DNA of 64,000 nucleotides. Source: an uncultured Bacteroidales bacterium (GTDB lineage Bacteria; Bacteroidota; Bacteroidia; Bacteroidales; Muribaculaceae). Shown piece by piece: positions 9,179 to 16,963 of the stretch; the stretch's first letter is position 1, and every line of letters starts with the position of its first letter. Made by a program: the position numbers and the translations under genes. The notes below the pieces were generated by a model that worked only from the letters and a program-made list of their open reading frames with translations, was not told the DNA's origin and ran no database searches. The stretch is from NCBI GenBank assembly GCA_902777835.1, contig CACYVC010000006.1, positions 1 through 64,000 on the forward strand, written 5' to 3'.

Positions 9179-9218
9179 AAAAAAAGATGCTGGGCATTGT
9201 CGCTCAGCATCTTTTTTT
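9179..9218. terminator. bidirectional intrinsic terminator
   Basis: Stem AAAAAAAGATGCTG (9179-9192) with CAGCATCTTTTTTT (9205-9218), A-run on the left and T-run on the right. It serves both the amidase operon and the convergent gene at 9241-9783. Confidence 0.9.
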
Positions 9219-9240
9219 AATAGCAGAAATCTTAATAGTG

Positions 9241-9783
9241 TTAATACTCTATTCCAAGCAGTTTATGGGCACGACCGAAAAGCAGCTTTTGAATCTTACC
9301 TAAACCCTGGCCTTCAGGGCCTGCATTACGGCCACGACTCGTGACCGAACGGCCATCGGCAAGCTTTGCGCTGAACCACCATGCATAGCCGTCAAGTGGC
9401 TGCATCTCGGGCGGCACATCATAACTAACGCCATAGTCAAGCATCTTTTCCTCCTCTATTATTGCCAAAGCTTCCTTGAGAAGCTGCTCGCCATCGGCGA
9501 TGACAAACTCTTTCTCTTCGGTGACAGTGCCCTTCGAAACAAGAACCACCTTACCGTCCTTGCGTTCTACACGAACCTTCGACACGGGATACATCCTCAT
9601 ACCTCCATACTCATACTCTACCATGTCGAGGAGACATTGTTCGGTTTTAGTACTTTTTTTCTGTTTCACTTGTTTCTCTTTTTTTATTGTGTGACGGCGT
9701 TTTTTCACTTTTGCATCAACAGTGAACGTACTACCAATCAAGGCAATCGCAACCACTAACATAGTAAATCTAAAAATCTTCAT
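9241..9783 (-). CDS. small secreted protein of unknown function
   Basis: A 180-residue protein with a signal peptide ending near VDAKV (about residue 25), then a very basic Lys-rich stretch (about 26-47), then a compact domain with GGMRMYPVSKVRVERK, DGYAWWFSAKLADGRS and a Gly-rich SRGRNAGPEGQGLG segment. I do not recognise the family. It has its own leader (9784-9965) and ends at the shared bidirectional terminator. Confidence 0.65.
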   Translation of the reverse strand: MKIFRFTMLVVAIALIGSTFTVDAKVKKRRHTIKKEKQVKQKKSTKTEQCLLDMVEYEYGGMRMYPVSKVRVERKDGKVVLVSKGTVTEEKEFVIADGEQLLKEALAIIEEEKMLDYGVSYDVPPEMQPLDGYAWWFSAKLADGRSVTSRGRNAGPEGQGLGKIQKLLFGRAHKLLGIEY

Positions 9784-9965
9784 AATTAATCAGGTTTTAA
9801 GGAAATAAACAATTACAGTTGCAAATATAACACCTTTTCTTTAAAAAACAAAAACACTTTTAAGGACATCTTTTTGCGGAAACCGATTTTTATTTTTCAA
9901 CGATGAGAGGAAACATTCCGCCTATCTTTACGTTTATATTGTATAATTGGTAATATTCTTATAAC

Positions 9966-11405
9966 ATGAAACACTTACTGCCAATAGTATGGTGCTTGAT
10001 TTTAACTATAATAGCACCTGTTATTAATGCGACAACTATGCTGAGTAATGATAACTATAAAATCATGGTCATCAGTGACCCGCACTTGCTGGCGCCGTCG
10101 CTATATGATGATGGCAATGCTGCACACCAGCTCGAGAAGAGCGACATGAAGATGGTTATCCAGAGCGATTACATCATGCATTCGCTGGTTGACGAAATCA
10201 TCAAGGCTAAACCGCAACTGATGCTCATCAGCGGTGACCTCACCTTCAACGGAGAGCGGGCAAGTCATGAGCGCCTTGCAGAACACCTACAAAGACTTCA
10301 GGAGGCGGGAGTACGCACCCTCGTCATCCCTGGCAACCACGATGTGATGTGCCCCTACAGCAAGCAATACAAAGGCGATGAGCCAGCTGTTGTGCCTAAC
10401 GTCACCAGCGAGGAATTTGCCGCATTATATCATGACTTTGGTTACAGCAGCGACTCTCAACGTGACCCCAACTCGTTGAGTTACACCTGCGAGCCCATAC
10501 CTGGCATCTTGATTCTAGGAATTGACAGCAACATATATGCAACTAGTCGCGACAACGAGGTGAAATATCACACCGACGGTGCTGTGAAGCAAGAGACACT
10601 GGAATGGATAAGGCACCAACTTTCTCAGGCACAAAAAAGTGGAAAACGCGTGATTGCCATGATGCATCATCACCTTGTGGAACACATCGACGGGGAGGCG
10701 AAACTGCTGCCAAACTATATCGCCGCCAACCATAACGAGGTTGCGCAAGTGCTGCGCGAAGGTGGAGTGAAGGTTGTTTTCACTGGGCATCTGCATATCA
10801 CCGATGCAGCCACCATCGACGGCATCACCAACGTTTCCACCGGTTCAGCGTCGACCTACCCAATCGCCATGCGCACAGTCACTATCGACTCACAGCTCAC
10901 CACCATGAGTATAGAGACACGCATCTTTGACAGCATTGACCTTGTTGAATTGGGAAGCGCCAAAATAAAAAATAGCGCACCCGCTCTGGCAAGCATAATC
11001 TCGCGACGCATGTGGCCTCGCATGGAGAGCACCCTAAAGCAATATGAACCTCTGCTTGCTGAGCAAGGCATCGACACCTCACGACTGCCTCGAAACGCCA
11101 ACGATATCACAGCACTCATAACCAAGCATCTGCGCGAGCCACTCACCCAGAGCCTTATGGCAGTTAGCCGAGGCGGCGAAGACCCTGCCCAGGCGCAAGT
11201 CATTGTCGAGGCAATAAAGCAAGGCATTAAAGATATGATGACAGAGATCTTTGGTGACGGCGGCGAGAGCGTTGCCACTTTTCTGCTCGCCAACCTCATG
11301 CCCCGCGTTGAGCCCACCCTGCGCAGTGCCCTCGAGGACATCAACCAAGTGGGCACCAGCACCCAAAGCACCACCCATGACCACAAGCTCACGATAAAGC
11401 TATAA
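9966..11405 (+). CDS. exported calcineurin-like metallophosphoesterase
   Basis: A 479-residue protein with a signal peptide (about 1-22). The first about 300 residues carry the metallophosphoesterase signature in order: ISDPHLL (D-x-H), ISGDLTFNGER (GD), IPGNHDV (GNHD), MMHHHLVEH and TGHLHITD (GHxH). This two-metal fold cleaves phosphoesters; the substrate is unknown. The last about 150 residues are helical, without a recognised motif. It is monocistronic, with a terminator at 11515. It differs from fbp, which uses the same fold in the cytoplasm for sugar phosphates. Confidence 0.85.
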   Translation: MKHLLPIVWCLILTIIAPVINATTMLSNDNYKIMVISDPHLLAPSLYDDGNAAHQLEKSDMKMVIQSDYIMHSLVDEIIKAKPQLMLISGDLTFNGERASHERLAEHLQRLQEAGVRTLVIPGNHDVMCPYSKQYKGDEPAVVPNVTSEEFAALYHDFGYSSDSQRDPNSLSYTCEPIPGILILGIDSNIYATSRDNEVKYHTDGAVKQETLEWIRHQLSQAQKSGKRVIAMMHHHLVEHIDGEAKLLPNYIAANHNEVAQVLREGGVKVVFTGHLHITDAATIDGITNVSTGSASTYPIAMRTVTIDSQLTTMSIETRIFDSIDLVELGSAKIKNSAPALASIISRRMWPRMESTLKQYEPLLAEQGIDTSRLPRNANDITALITKHLREPLTQSLMAVSRGGEDPAQAQVIVEAIKQGIKDMMTEIFGDGGESVATFLLANLMPRVEPTLRSALEDINQVGTSTQSTTHDHKLTIKL

Positions 11406-11442
11406 CTCATAGAGAGAAAAAGAATCGCAATCGGTGGGCTGA

Positions 11443-11463
11443 TCATGAGGTACCGCCTCATGA
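11443..11463. repeat. perfect short palindrome downstream of the phosphoesterase gene
   Basis: TCATGAGG (11443-11450), loop TACCG, CCTCATGA (11456-11463). No T-run follows, so it is not a classical terminator; it could stabilise the mRNA end or bind a protein. Confidence 0.5.
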
Positions 11464-11514
11464 AAGAGAGATAATTGCCAAACGGCAAAACCGCACTGTG
11501 GTTCTAAAAACCTA

Positions 11515-11550
11515 AAGAGCTGCGCCTTGGTGATGGGCGCAGCTCTTTGT
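11515..11550 (+). terminator. intrinsic terminator of the phosphoesterase gene
   Basis: Perfect 12-base stem AAGAGCTGCGCC (11515-11526) with GGCGCAGCTCTT (11536-11547), followed by TGTGTTTATT. Confidence 0.85.
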
Positions 11551-11627
11551 GTTTATTCTTGAGTTAATATCTCACGCTTTGTGGTGAGTTGAAAAGAAAG
11601 TGTAAGAATCAATATTTAGATAGTGAA

Positions 11628-11921
11628 TTATTTGTCTTTCTTTGTTTTCTCGAGTTGTCGTTTCAGAGCATCTACAGCGAGATCTACTGCCTCCTCAAAG
11701 GTGTCGGCTACCTTGTTGGCAAAGAGGTCTTCATTGCGAGGAATGAATAGCTTGATGCTGGCCTCCTTGTTCATCGCTGTCTCGGGTTTAACTACTTTCA
11801 ACGTCACCTCAGCATCGGTGATCTCCTCATGATGCTTAACTAGTTTCTCAACTTTTTTGTTGATAAACTGCTCTAATTTCTCGGTTGCATCAAAATGAAT
11901 GGCTTTTACTTTAATTTCCAT
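11628..11921 (-). CDS. hpf: ribosome hibernation promoting factor (HPF/RaiA family, short form)
   Basis: A 97-residue cytoplasmic protein with the HPF/YfiA fold: an N-terminal strand MEIKVKAIHFDAT, a helix rich in Lys (INKKVEKLVKHHEEI), and an acidic EEAVDLAVDALKRQLEK helix at the end. It binds the small ribosomal subunit and promotes inactive ribosome dimers in stationary phase. It lacks the C-terminal extension of long HPFs. The start lies one base after the xerC stop, and its GGAGG Shine-Dalgarno lies inside the end of xerC, so the two are translationally linked; xerC-hpf is the usual Bacteroidetes order. Confidence 0.93.
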   Translation of the reverse strand: MEIKVKAIHFDATEKLEQFINKKVEKLVKHHEEITDAEVTLKVVKPETAMNKEASIKLFIPRNEDLFANKVADTFEEAVDLAVDALKRQLEKTKKDK

Positions 11922-11922
11922 A

Positions 11923-12822
11923 TTAGCCTCCTTTTTTAAGTGCCCTAGGATGGGCGAGTTTATAATTTTTTTTCAATTCACTAAAAGTCACATGTGTGTA
12001 GATTTGTGTTGTGGCTAGCGACTCGTGTCCCAACAGTTCCTTGACGCTATTGAGCGAGGCACCGTTGTTGAGCATCGCCGTGGCAAAGGTGTGTCGCAGC
12101 ACGTGTGGGCTGCGCTTGCTAGTAACTCCCGCCTCGCCGAGCTGCTGTTTCACTACTCGGTAAACGAGCATGGGGTAGAGTGCCTCGCCATTGCTCCTCA
12201 CAAAAAAGCGGTCGCCACAAGCTGTGATTTTGTTACGGAATGCCCTGTAGCTGTCAATAGTCTGTGCAAGTTCTGTGCCAAAGGGTATGATGCGGTCTTT
12301 GTCGCGCTTACCATGCACTTTAAGCTCGCCCTTGGCAGTGTCAACATTGTGGTCAAGCAATCCTATAAGCTCGTCGCGTCGCATCCCTGTCTCATACAAC
12401 ATCATCACAATGAGGCGGTTCCGCACTTCGTCGAAGTCATCCTCATCAATCTCGCTGTCGATGACAGTGTCAACACTGCTCTCTCTCACCATTTGTGGCA
12501 GTCGCTTGGGAATATGTGCCATTTCTACCTCGGCAGCGGGGTTTTGTGACACTTCGCCATTAATCATGAGCCACTTGTAGAGAGCCCTCACAGCCTGAAG
12601 CTTGCGGCGCAGGGTGCGGGCGCCATCACCCTCATTGCTCAGGTGAAGCATCCACGCACGGATGTCGCTAGTGGTGACACTCGTCACATCAAGCTCGGTG
12701 TCTCCCTGCGTGAGGAACGTCTCCCACTGGCGCAGGTCTTTGCCATAGGCCACCTGTGTGTGCCGCGAGAGATTGAGCTCTAGCTTGATGTATTGCAGGT
12801 ATTTATCAATGATGTCGTTCAT
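11923..12822 (-). CDS. xerC: tyrosine recombinase XerC
   Basis: A 299-residue site-specific recombinase that, with XerD, resolves chromosome dimers at dif. The N-terminal SAM-like core-binding domain (about 1-90) starts MNDIIDKYLQYIKLELNLS. The catalytic set is complete: R148 (TGMRRDEL), K172, H240 and R243 (SPHVLRHTFA), H266 (LLGHESL) and nucleophile Y275 (TTQIYTHV). A longer reading from 12906 is possible but would run through the terminator at 12887-12922 and lacks homology-like sequence, so the start at 12822 is chosen. It is the first gene of a two-gene unit with hpf. Confidence 0.93.
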   Translation of the reverse strand: MNDIIDKYLQYIKLELNLSRHTQVAYGKDLRQWETFLTQGDTELDVTSVTTSDIRAWMLHLSNEGDGARTLRRKLQAVRALYKWLMINGEVSQNPAAEVEMAHIPKRLPQMVRESSVDTVIDSEIDEDDFDEVRNRLIVMMLYETGMRRDELIGLLDHNVDTAKGELKVHGKRDKDRIIPFGTELAQTIDSYRAFRNKITACGDRFFVRSNGEALYPMLVYRVVKQQLGEAGVTSKRSPHVLRHTFATAMLNNGASLNSVKELLGHESLATTQIYTHVTFSELKKNYKLAHPRALKKGG

Positions 12823-12886
12823 GATGTGACGGGTCAAAACTTCAGTTCTCTGGTTTAGTTTTACTAACAACGCCTCTAAATTAGAC

Positions 12887-12922
12887 AAAAATCGCAATAA
12901 AAACAAATTTATTGCGATTTTT
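12887..12922. terminator. bidirectional intrinsic terminator between the rel-pgpH operon and xerC
   Basis: Stem AAAAATCGCAATAAA (12887-12901) with TTTATTGCGATTTTT (12908-12922). It ends the leftward transcript coming from the SH3-protein gene. Confidence 0.85.
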
Positions 12923-12946
12923 TTCTTATTTTCCGTAACTTTTTAC

Positions 12947-13453
12947 CTATGGGCAAGTGGTAAGAGGATTGCTGCAAATCCTGTCGCAGTGAATCCAACC
13001 TGTGTATTTCCCGTCGGTGCTGACCACCTTAACCCAATTGCCCTTTACAGCGATGGGATGGAAACCATCTACCCCCGAGCATTTTATGGCTTTAGCCTTT
13101 GCCGAGGGCGCCGCACGCAGTGCACCATCCGGGTCACCAGCAATGGTAAATTGCAGCAAAGAGCGGTGAATCCAATACCCCGTTTTAGAGCCCTTGAGCT
13201 CTATTTCTTTCTCCTCGTCACCATATTGCTCCACTACATTATCGATTTTCCACCACTCACCTTTTGGCGAGAGTAGAGTAACGACTAACGCCTGATCGGT
13301 AGGCAAAGTAGTCACTACTTTTCCACGTGGCGCATTGCGGATGTTGGTTACTGGACCATCGTTATCAATTATATAGGCATTGATAAAACCTTGAGCATTA
13401 ATTGACAGAGGCAACAACACTGCAGCAAATAACAATAAAATGTGCTTTCTCAT
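12947..13453 (-). CDS. secreted protein with bacterial SH3-like domain(s)
   Basis: A 168-residue protein with a signal peptide (cleavage after SINAQ, residue 21). The mature part opens with an SH3b-like unit (GPVTNIRNAPRGKVVTTLP...GEWWKIDN) and ends with a second similar unit (GALRAAPSAKAKAIKC...GNWVKVVSTDGKYTGWIH). Such domains bind peptidoglycan peptides or act as adaptors in the periplasm. It contains a few Cys near the end. It is the last gene of the leftward operon and is followed by the terminator at 12887-12922. Confidence 0.75.
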   Translation of the reverse strand: MRKHILLLFAAVLLPLSINAQGFINAYIIDNDGPVTNIRNAPRGKVVTTLPTDQALVVTLLSPKGEWWKIDNVVEQYGDEEKEIELKGSKTGYWIHRSLLQFTIAGDPDGALRAAPSAKAKAIKCSGVDGFHPIAVKGNWVKVVSTDGKYTGWIHCDRICSNPLTTCP

Positions 13454-13507
13454 AACTATTAAGTTTAATTATTTTGGGAATTATCTCATGCTAATTCTGA
13501 CAATGCA

Positions 13508-14224
13508 TTAAAAATCGTCGGGAAATTTTCGGGCTGTCTCTTGGAGCATCTGCGACACATCGAAGTAGAAGTCGCGAGTTTTCTTAGGATCCTTGTCGCT
13601 CACAGCTTTAATGCAATCAATGCCTCCCTCGAGTTCTTGATGATCTTTAGCTACATATCCCAGAAAGTTGATGATTGTGTATTCATGCTCTGGGAAGATT
13701 ACCACCCAAGGCTCATCTTCAGTGCCGCGACCGCTCGACATGATGGCGGCAATGAGTTTGTCGAGACGGTACTGACGTACTGCAGCTCTCGCATATTTCT
13801 TCTTCTCCTTCAAGGCATAAATATAGTAGTTGAGCTGGTCGATGTCAAAAAGGTTATCATCGAGCGCCATCTCGGCATAGCGTGCTATCTTGTCGCATTC
13901 CTCACGTGTGAGCGGAGGATTTTTGTAGTAGAGTTCCTCCACCTCGTCTTTTCCCTCAAAATCGTTGTGCCTAAAAGGGTTATAATCTTCCTGGAAGATA
14001 AAGCCGTAATAAAGTTCCCTATAAGCCTCAAAGTTCATGATGGTGTCGTTGCTCTTGAACGACTTAACCAACTTGGGATAGTAATAACGTGAATTGGGGT
14101 CGAGGGTCTCTTGCTTGATTCTGTTAAAATCAAGTTCCTTCACCTGAAATTTGTATTGTGCATTCATAGCAAGAGCTGTGAGCACTAGCAACACTACTGA
14201 AAAGAATATTCTGTTTTTGTTCAT
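13508..14224 (-). CDS. DUF4919-like secreted protein
   Basis: A 238-residue protein with a signal peptide (cleavage after AMNAQ). The mature part resembles Bacteroidetes DUF4919 proteins: LDPNSRYYYPKLVKSF, FEAYRELYYGFIFQEDYNPF and the Gly/Trp-containing GTEDEPWVVIFPEHEYTIIN segment. Function unknown; helical, TPR-like texture in the middle. The start lies 6 bases after the stop of the upstream membrane-protein gene, supporting co-transcription. Confidence 0.7.
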   Translation of the reverse strand: MNKNRIFFSVVLLVLTALAMNAQYKFQVKELDFNRIKQETLDPNSRYYYPKLVKSFKSNDTIMNFEAYRELYYGFIFQEDYNPFRHNDFEGKDEVEELYYKNPPLTREECDKIARYAEMALDDNLFDIDQLNYYIYALKEKKKYARAAVRQYRLDKLIAAIMSSGRGTEDEPWVVIFPEHEYTIINFLGYVAKDHQELEGGIDCIKAVSDKDPKKTRDFYFDVSQMLQETARKFPDDF

Positions 14225-14230
14225 AACTAC

Positions 14231-14749
14231 TTATAAATAAATTGGTCTAACATCGGCGATGTCATAGACAAAGCCTTCAATTCCCACACCAATCATTGCC
14301 ACAGCAACAATTGCGGGCAGTCCTCGGGCACAAAGGTACTGAATAAAATTGGATTTTGAAAGCATAAGCCATTTGCCATGAGGCGTGCGGCTGAACGCCA
14401 CTTGCCCCATCACAGCACCGAGCGCAGTACCCAAAAGCATGAAACGAGCATCAATAAGCATTCCCAGCAAGCATCCCATCATGGCACCGAGTCCTAGGTA
14501 TAGGTTTCCCGTGTTGCGACCATCAGGTTCACCTTTTGGAGACATATATTTTAGCCCCACCACCATTAATGTGGCGACACCGTAAAATATGAAAGTCCAC
14601 TTGGGAAACATAGTGTATTTGCTCAGGTGCAGCAGCCACAATCCGGCGTAGGCAGGTATCGCAGCAATTGTCCAAGGCTTAATCACAAGCACAAGTGCAG
14701 CAAGTAGGAAGATGGCTCCCAAAATGAGCAGTATCGTGTAAAATGTCAT
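14231..14749 (-). CDS. small integral membrane protein of unknown function
   Basis: A 172-residue protein with about five hydrophobic segments (roughly 5-25, 29-45, 52-66, 84-118, 147-160) and Gly-rich membrane segments (LGLGAMMGCLLGMLI, LGTALGAVMG) suggesting tight helix packing. No family recognised. It sits between pgpH (36 bases) and the DUF4919-like gene (6 bases) in the leftward operon. Confidence 0.65.
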   Translation of the reverse strand: MTFYTILLILGAIFLLAALVLVIKPWTIAAIPAYAGLWLLHLSKYTMFPKWTFIFYGVATLMVVGLKYMSPKGEPDGRNTGNLYLGLGAMMGCLLGMLIDARFMLLGTALGAVMGQVAFSRTPHGKWLMLSKSNFIQYLCARGLPAIVAVAMIGVGIEGFVYDIADVRPIYL

Positions 14750-14785
14750 AGCAAATTATCAAGTTATTTTTGTTCTATCGCCGCA

Positions 14786-16900
14786 TTAACTTTCAGCCTC
14801 GGTTTGAGGAGCCTCAGTTTGTGAGGCCTCGGTTTGTGAGGCCTCGGCATCGAGCGCCATGGCGGGTTTCACATCCTCGGGATAAGAGACGCGTGTGTGG
14901 TAGAAAGTTAGCAGGCGTTTAATCAGGCACTTTTTCACCTCGCTAATATCCTTGAAGCTTATGGGTGCATCTTTAAACATGCCATCGGCCAACTGACTCT
15001 CAATAATTTTCTCGACCATCTCGGTAATGTTTTGCTCGTCGGGTCGGCTCAGACTCTTGGTTGCCGCTTCGCAGGCATCGGCCATCATCAGTATTGCCGC
15101 CTCTCGGGTGCTGGGGTTGGGACCAGGATAGGTATAAGGCTCGGCTGGCACATTGCCTGTGGCGCTTTGTCTCAACGCCTTGCCATAGAAATAGCGGGTT
15201 TTGCTTGTGCCATGATGCTGAGCAATAAGGTCTTTTATCACCTGTGGCAACTTGGCCTTCTCGGCACGCTTCAGACCGTCGGTCACGTGCGAGATGACTA
15301 TCGCCGCGCTCTGTTCGGGCTTGAGCACATCGTGAGGATTCACGCCACCCTGATTCTCGGTGAAGAAGGCAGGGTTATCGATTTTACCTATGTCGTGATA
15401 TAGAGCGCCAGCGCGCACCAGCTGCACGTTAGCACCTATCTGACGTGCTGCCTCTCCTGCCAAGGTTGCCACCTGCAGCGAGTGCTGGAAGGTACCTGGA
15501 CAGTTCTCCGAGAGTTCTCGCAGCACATCGTTGTTGATGTCGCTCAGCTCCACGAGAGTCACCTGTGAGGTGAAACCAAATATCTTCTCCACGATGAAGA
15601 TGACAAAATAGGCAAACGACAACACGATGCAGTTGACTGCAAAATAGAGAATGACATGCCAGTCAATCGTGTCGATAGAGCCATAACGCACAACACATTG
15701 AGTAACATAGGTGATAGTGTAGCAGAAGAATATGAATATGGCACACACCACCAGTTGCGAGCGCTGCATCAGTCCCTTAATGGAGACGATGGCTATAATG
15801 CCGGCAAGGAACTGCATGATCACAAAGTCGATGGAATCGGGGGCGACAAACGAGCTCAAGAGCACCACTACCATGTGGGTGACATAACCCAGTGAAGTAC
15901 TGAAGAATATCGTCACTACTATCGGCACCAGAGCAAAGGGCACTATATATAAGAAACCCGGTCTGAGCAGCGAAATGAGATAGACGATAAGCACAAAGAT
16001 AAAGATGAAAGAGAACAAGAACACCATGCTCCGCAAGCTGCTGAAGACTTTGGGGTCTAGGAAGCGGATATAGAGGTAGTAAGACAACAATATGAGAAAC
16101 AGCAGCACTATGTTGCCATAGCGAGAGAGACTCTTAACTGCGTTTTCGACTTTATTCTCTTCAAGGACGCGCTCATAGGTCTTCAGTATAGTATATTTCT
16201 CGTGAGTGACCATTTCACCATAATCGATGATGCGATCACCTTTAGATATTGACCCATGTGGCGCCAATGCCAACTTGAGCTCCTCTTTGAGCTGAGCCTC
16301 GCTCTTAGAGGCATCATATTCCAACGTGGGTTTAATGTTGTTGTAAAGGATATCCAGCACTTGCCTCTCATTGGCAATGTGCCGCGACGAGAGAGAGTCT
16401 TTAATCTCTTTATAGGCAGCCTCGTGTGAGTGCAACTGTGCCGCGTCAACAGTCTTTATATTAATATCGTTGTTGGAGTAAATTCTGATTTGTGAAATCT
16501 CCCCATTAGAAATCTTATTCTGAGTGTTAATGTCGATGATACCATTGCTAAAAAGGGTATCGACTTCGCTCAAAATCATATTTCTGACAACAGGTTTCAG
16601 AGTAGTGATGGCGGCAAGCGATGATTTAATATTATGAAGGGCAGTCTCTTTCACATTATTATTCTCGGTGAAGAATGGCGTGAACGAGGCATTGATACTG
16701 TCTTTAATGTGCTCGGTGCTAACCGAGTCATATTCTATAGGAAAGTCAAACGGTGCTATGAGCTTAGGATAATTCCAGGGACGATCCTCAATATAGACAA
16801 GCTTATCACTAGTGCCGCCCACTAATAAAAGCGTCAATACACCCACCGTGAACACGATGAGCAACATGATTATCACCTTTGTCTTTAACGATTGCTTCAT
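14786..16900 (-). CDS. pgpH: 7TM-HD family phosphohydrolase (PgpH-type cyclic-di-AMP phosphodiesterase)
   Basis: A 704-residue membrane enzyme. One N-terminal TM (about 8-28), an extracytoplasmic 7TMR-HDED domain (about 30-255), seven TM segments (about 262-440), then a cytoplasmic HD domain. The metal ligands visible are H473 (GTFQHSLQ), H502-D503 (LYHDIGK) and a later AQHHGTSK His pair. Family members degrade cyclic-di-AMP to pApA. The C-terminal tail carries three copies of a 5-residue repeat (EASQT/EAPQT). It is encoded 63 bases after rel in the same direction, placing two nucleotide second-messenger enzymes in one unit. Confidence 0.9.
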   Translation of the reverse strand: MKQSLKTKVIIMLLIVFTVGVLTLLLVGGTSDKLVYIEDRPWNYPKLIAPFDFPIEYDSVSTEHIKDSINASFTPFFTENNNVKETALHNIKSSLAAITTLKPVVRNMILSEVDTLFSNGIIDINTQNKISNGEISQIRIYSNNDINIKTVDAAQLHSHEAAYKEIKDSLSSRHIANERQVLDILYNNIKPTLEYDASKSEAQLKEELKLALAPHGSISKGDRIIDYGEMVTHEKYTILKTYERVLEENKVENAVKSLSRYGNIVLLFLILLSYYLYIRFLDPKVFSSLRSMVFLFSFIFIFVLIVYLISLLRPGFLYIVPFALVPIVVTIFFSTSLGYVTHMVVVLLSSFVAPDSIDFVIMQFLAGIIAIVSIKGLMQRSQLVVCAIFIFFCYTITYVTQCVVRYGSIDTIDWHVILYFAVNCIVLSFAYFVIFIVEKIFGFTSQVTLVELSDINNDVLRELSENCPGTFQHSLQVATLAGEAARQIGANVQLVRAGALYHDIGKIDNPAFFTENQGGVNPHDVLKPEQSAAIVISHVTDGLKRAEKAKLPQVIKDLIAQHHGTSKTRYFYGKALRQSATGNVPAEPYTYPGPNPSTREAAILMMADACEAATKSLSRPDEQNITEMVEKIIESQLADGMFKDAPISFKDISEVKKCLIKRLLTFYHTRVSYPEDVKPAMALDAEASQTEASQTEAPQTEAES
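14796..14847. repeat. 15-base coding tandem repeat at the 3' end of pgpH
   Basis: Three near-identical 15-base units (14796-14810, 14811-14825, 14826-14840) plus a partial fourth, coding EASQT-type pentapeptides at the PgpH C-terminus. The period is a multiple of three, so copy changes would keep frame. Confidence 0.8.
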
Positions 16901-16963
16901 TTTGTTCTTTTATAAACGTGAATTAGAAGATTATGTTGCATCAACGGGAATATACTCGAGTTG

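Noticed and set aside
12823-12906. N-terminal extension of XerC to a start at 12906
   Set aside because: It would be translated through one arm of a perfect terminator hairpin, and family homology starts at MNDIIDKYL.
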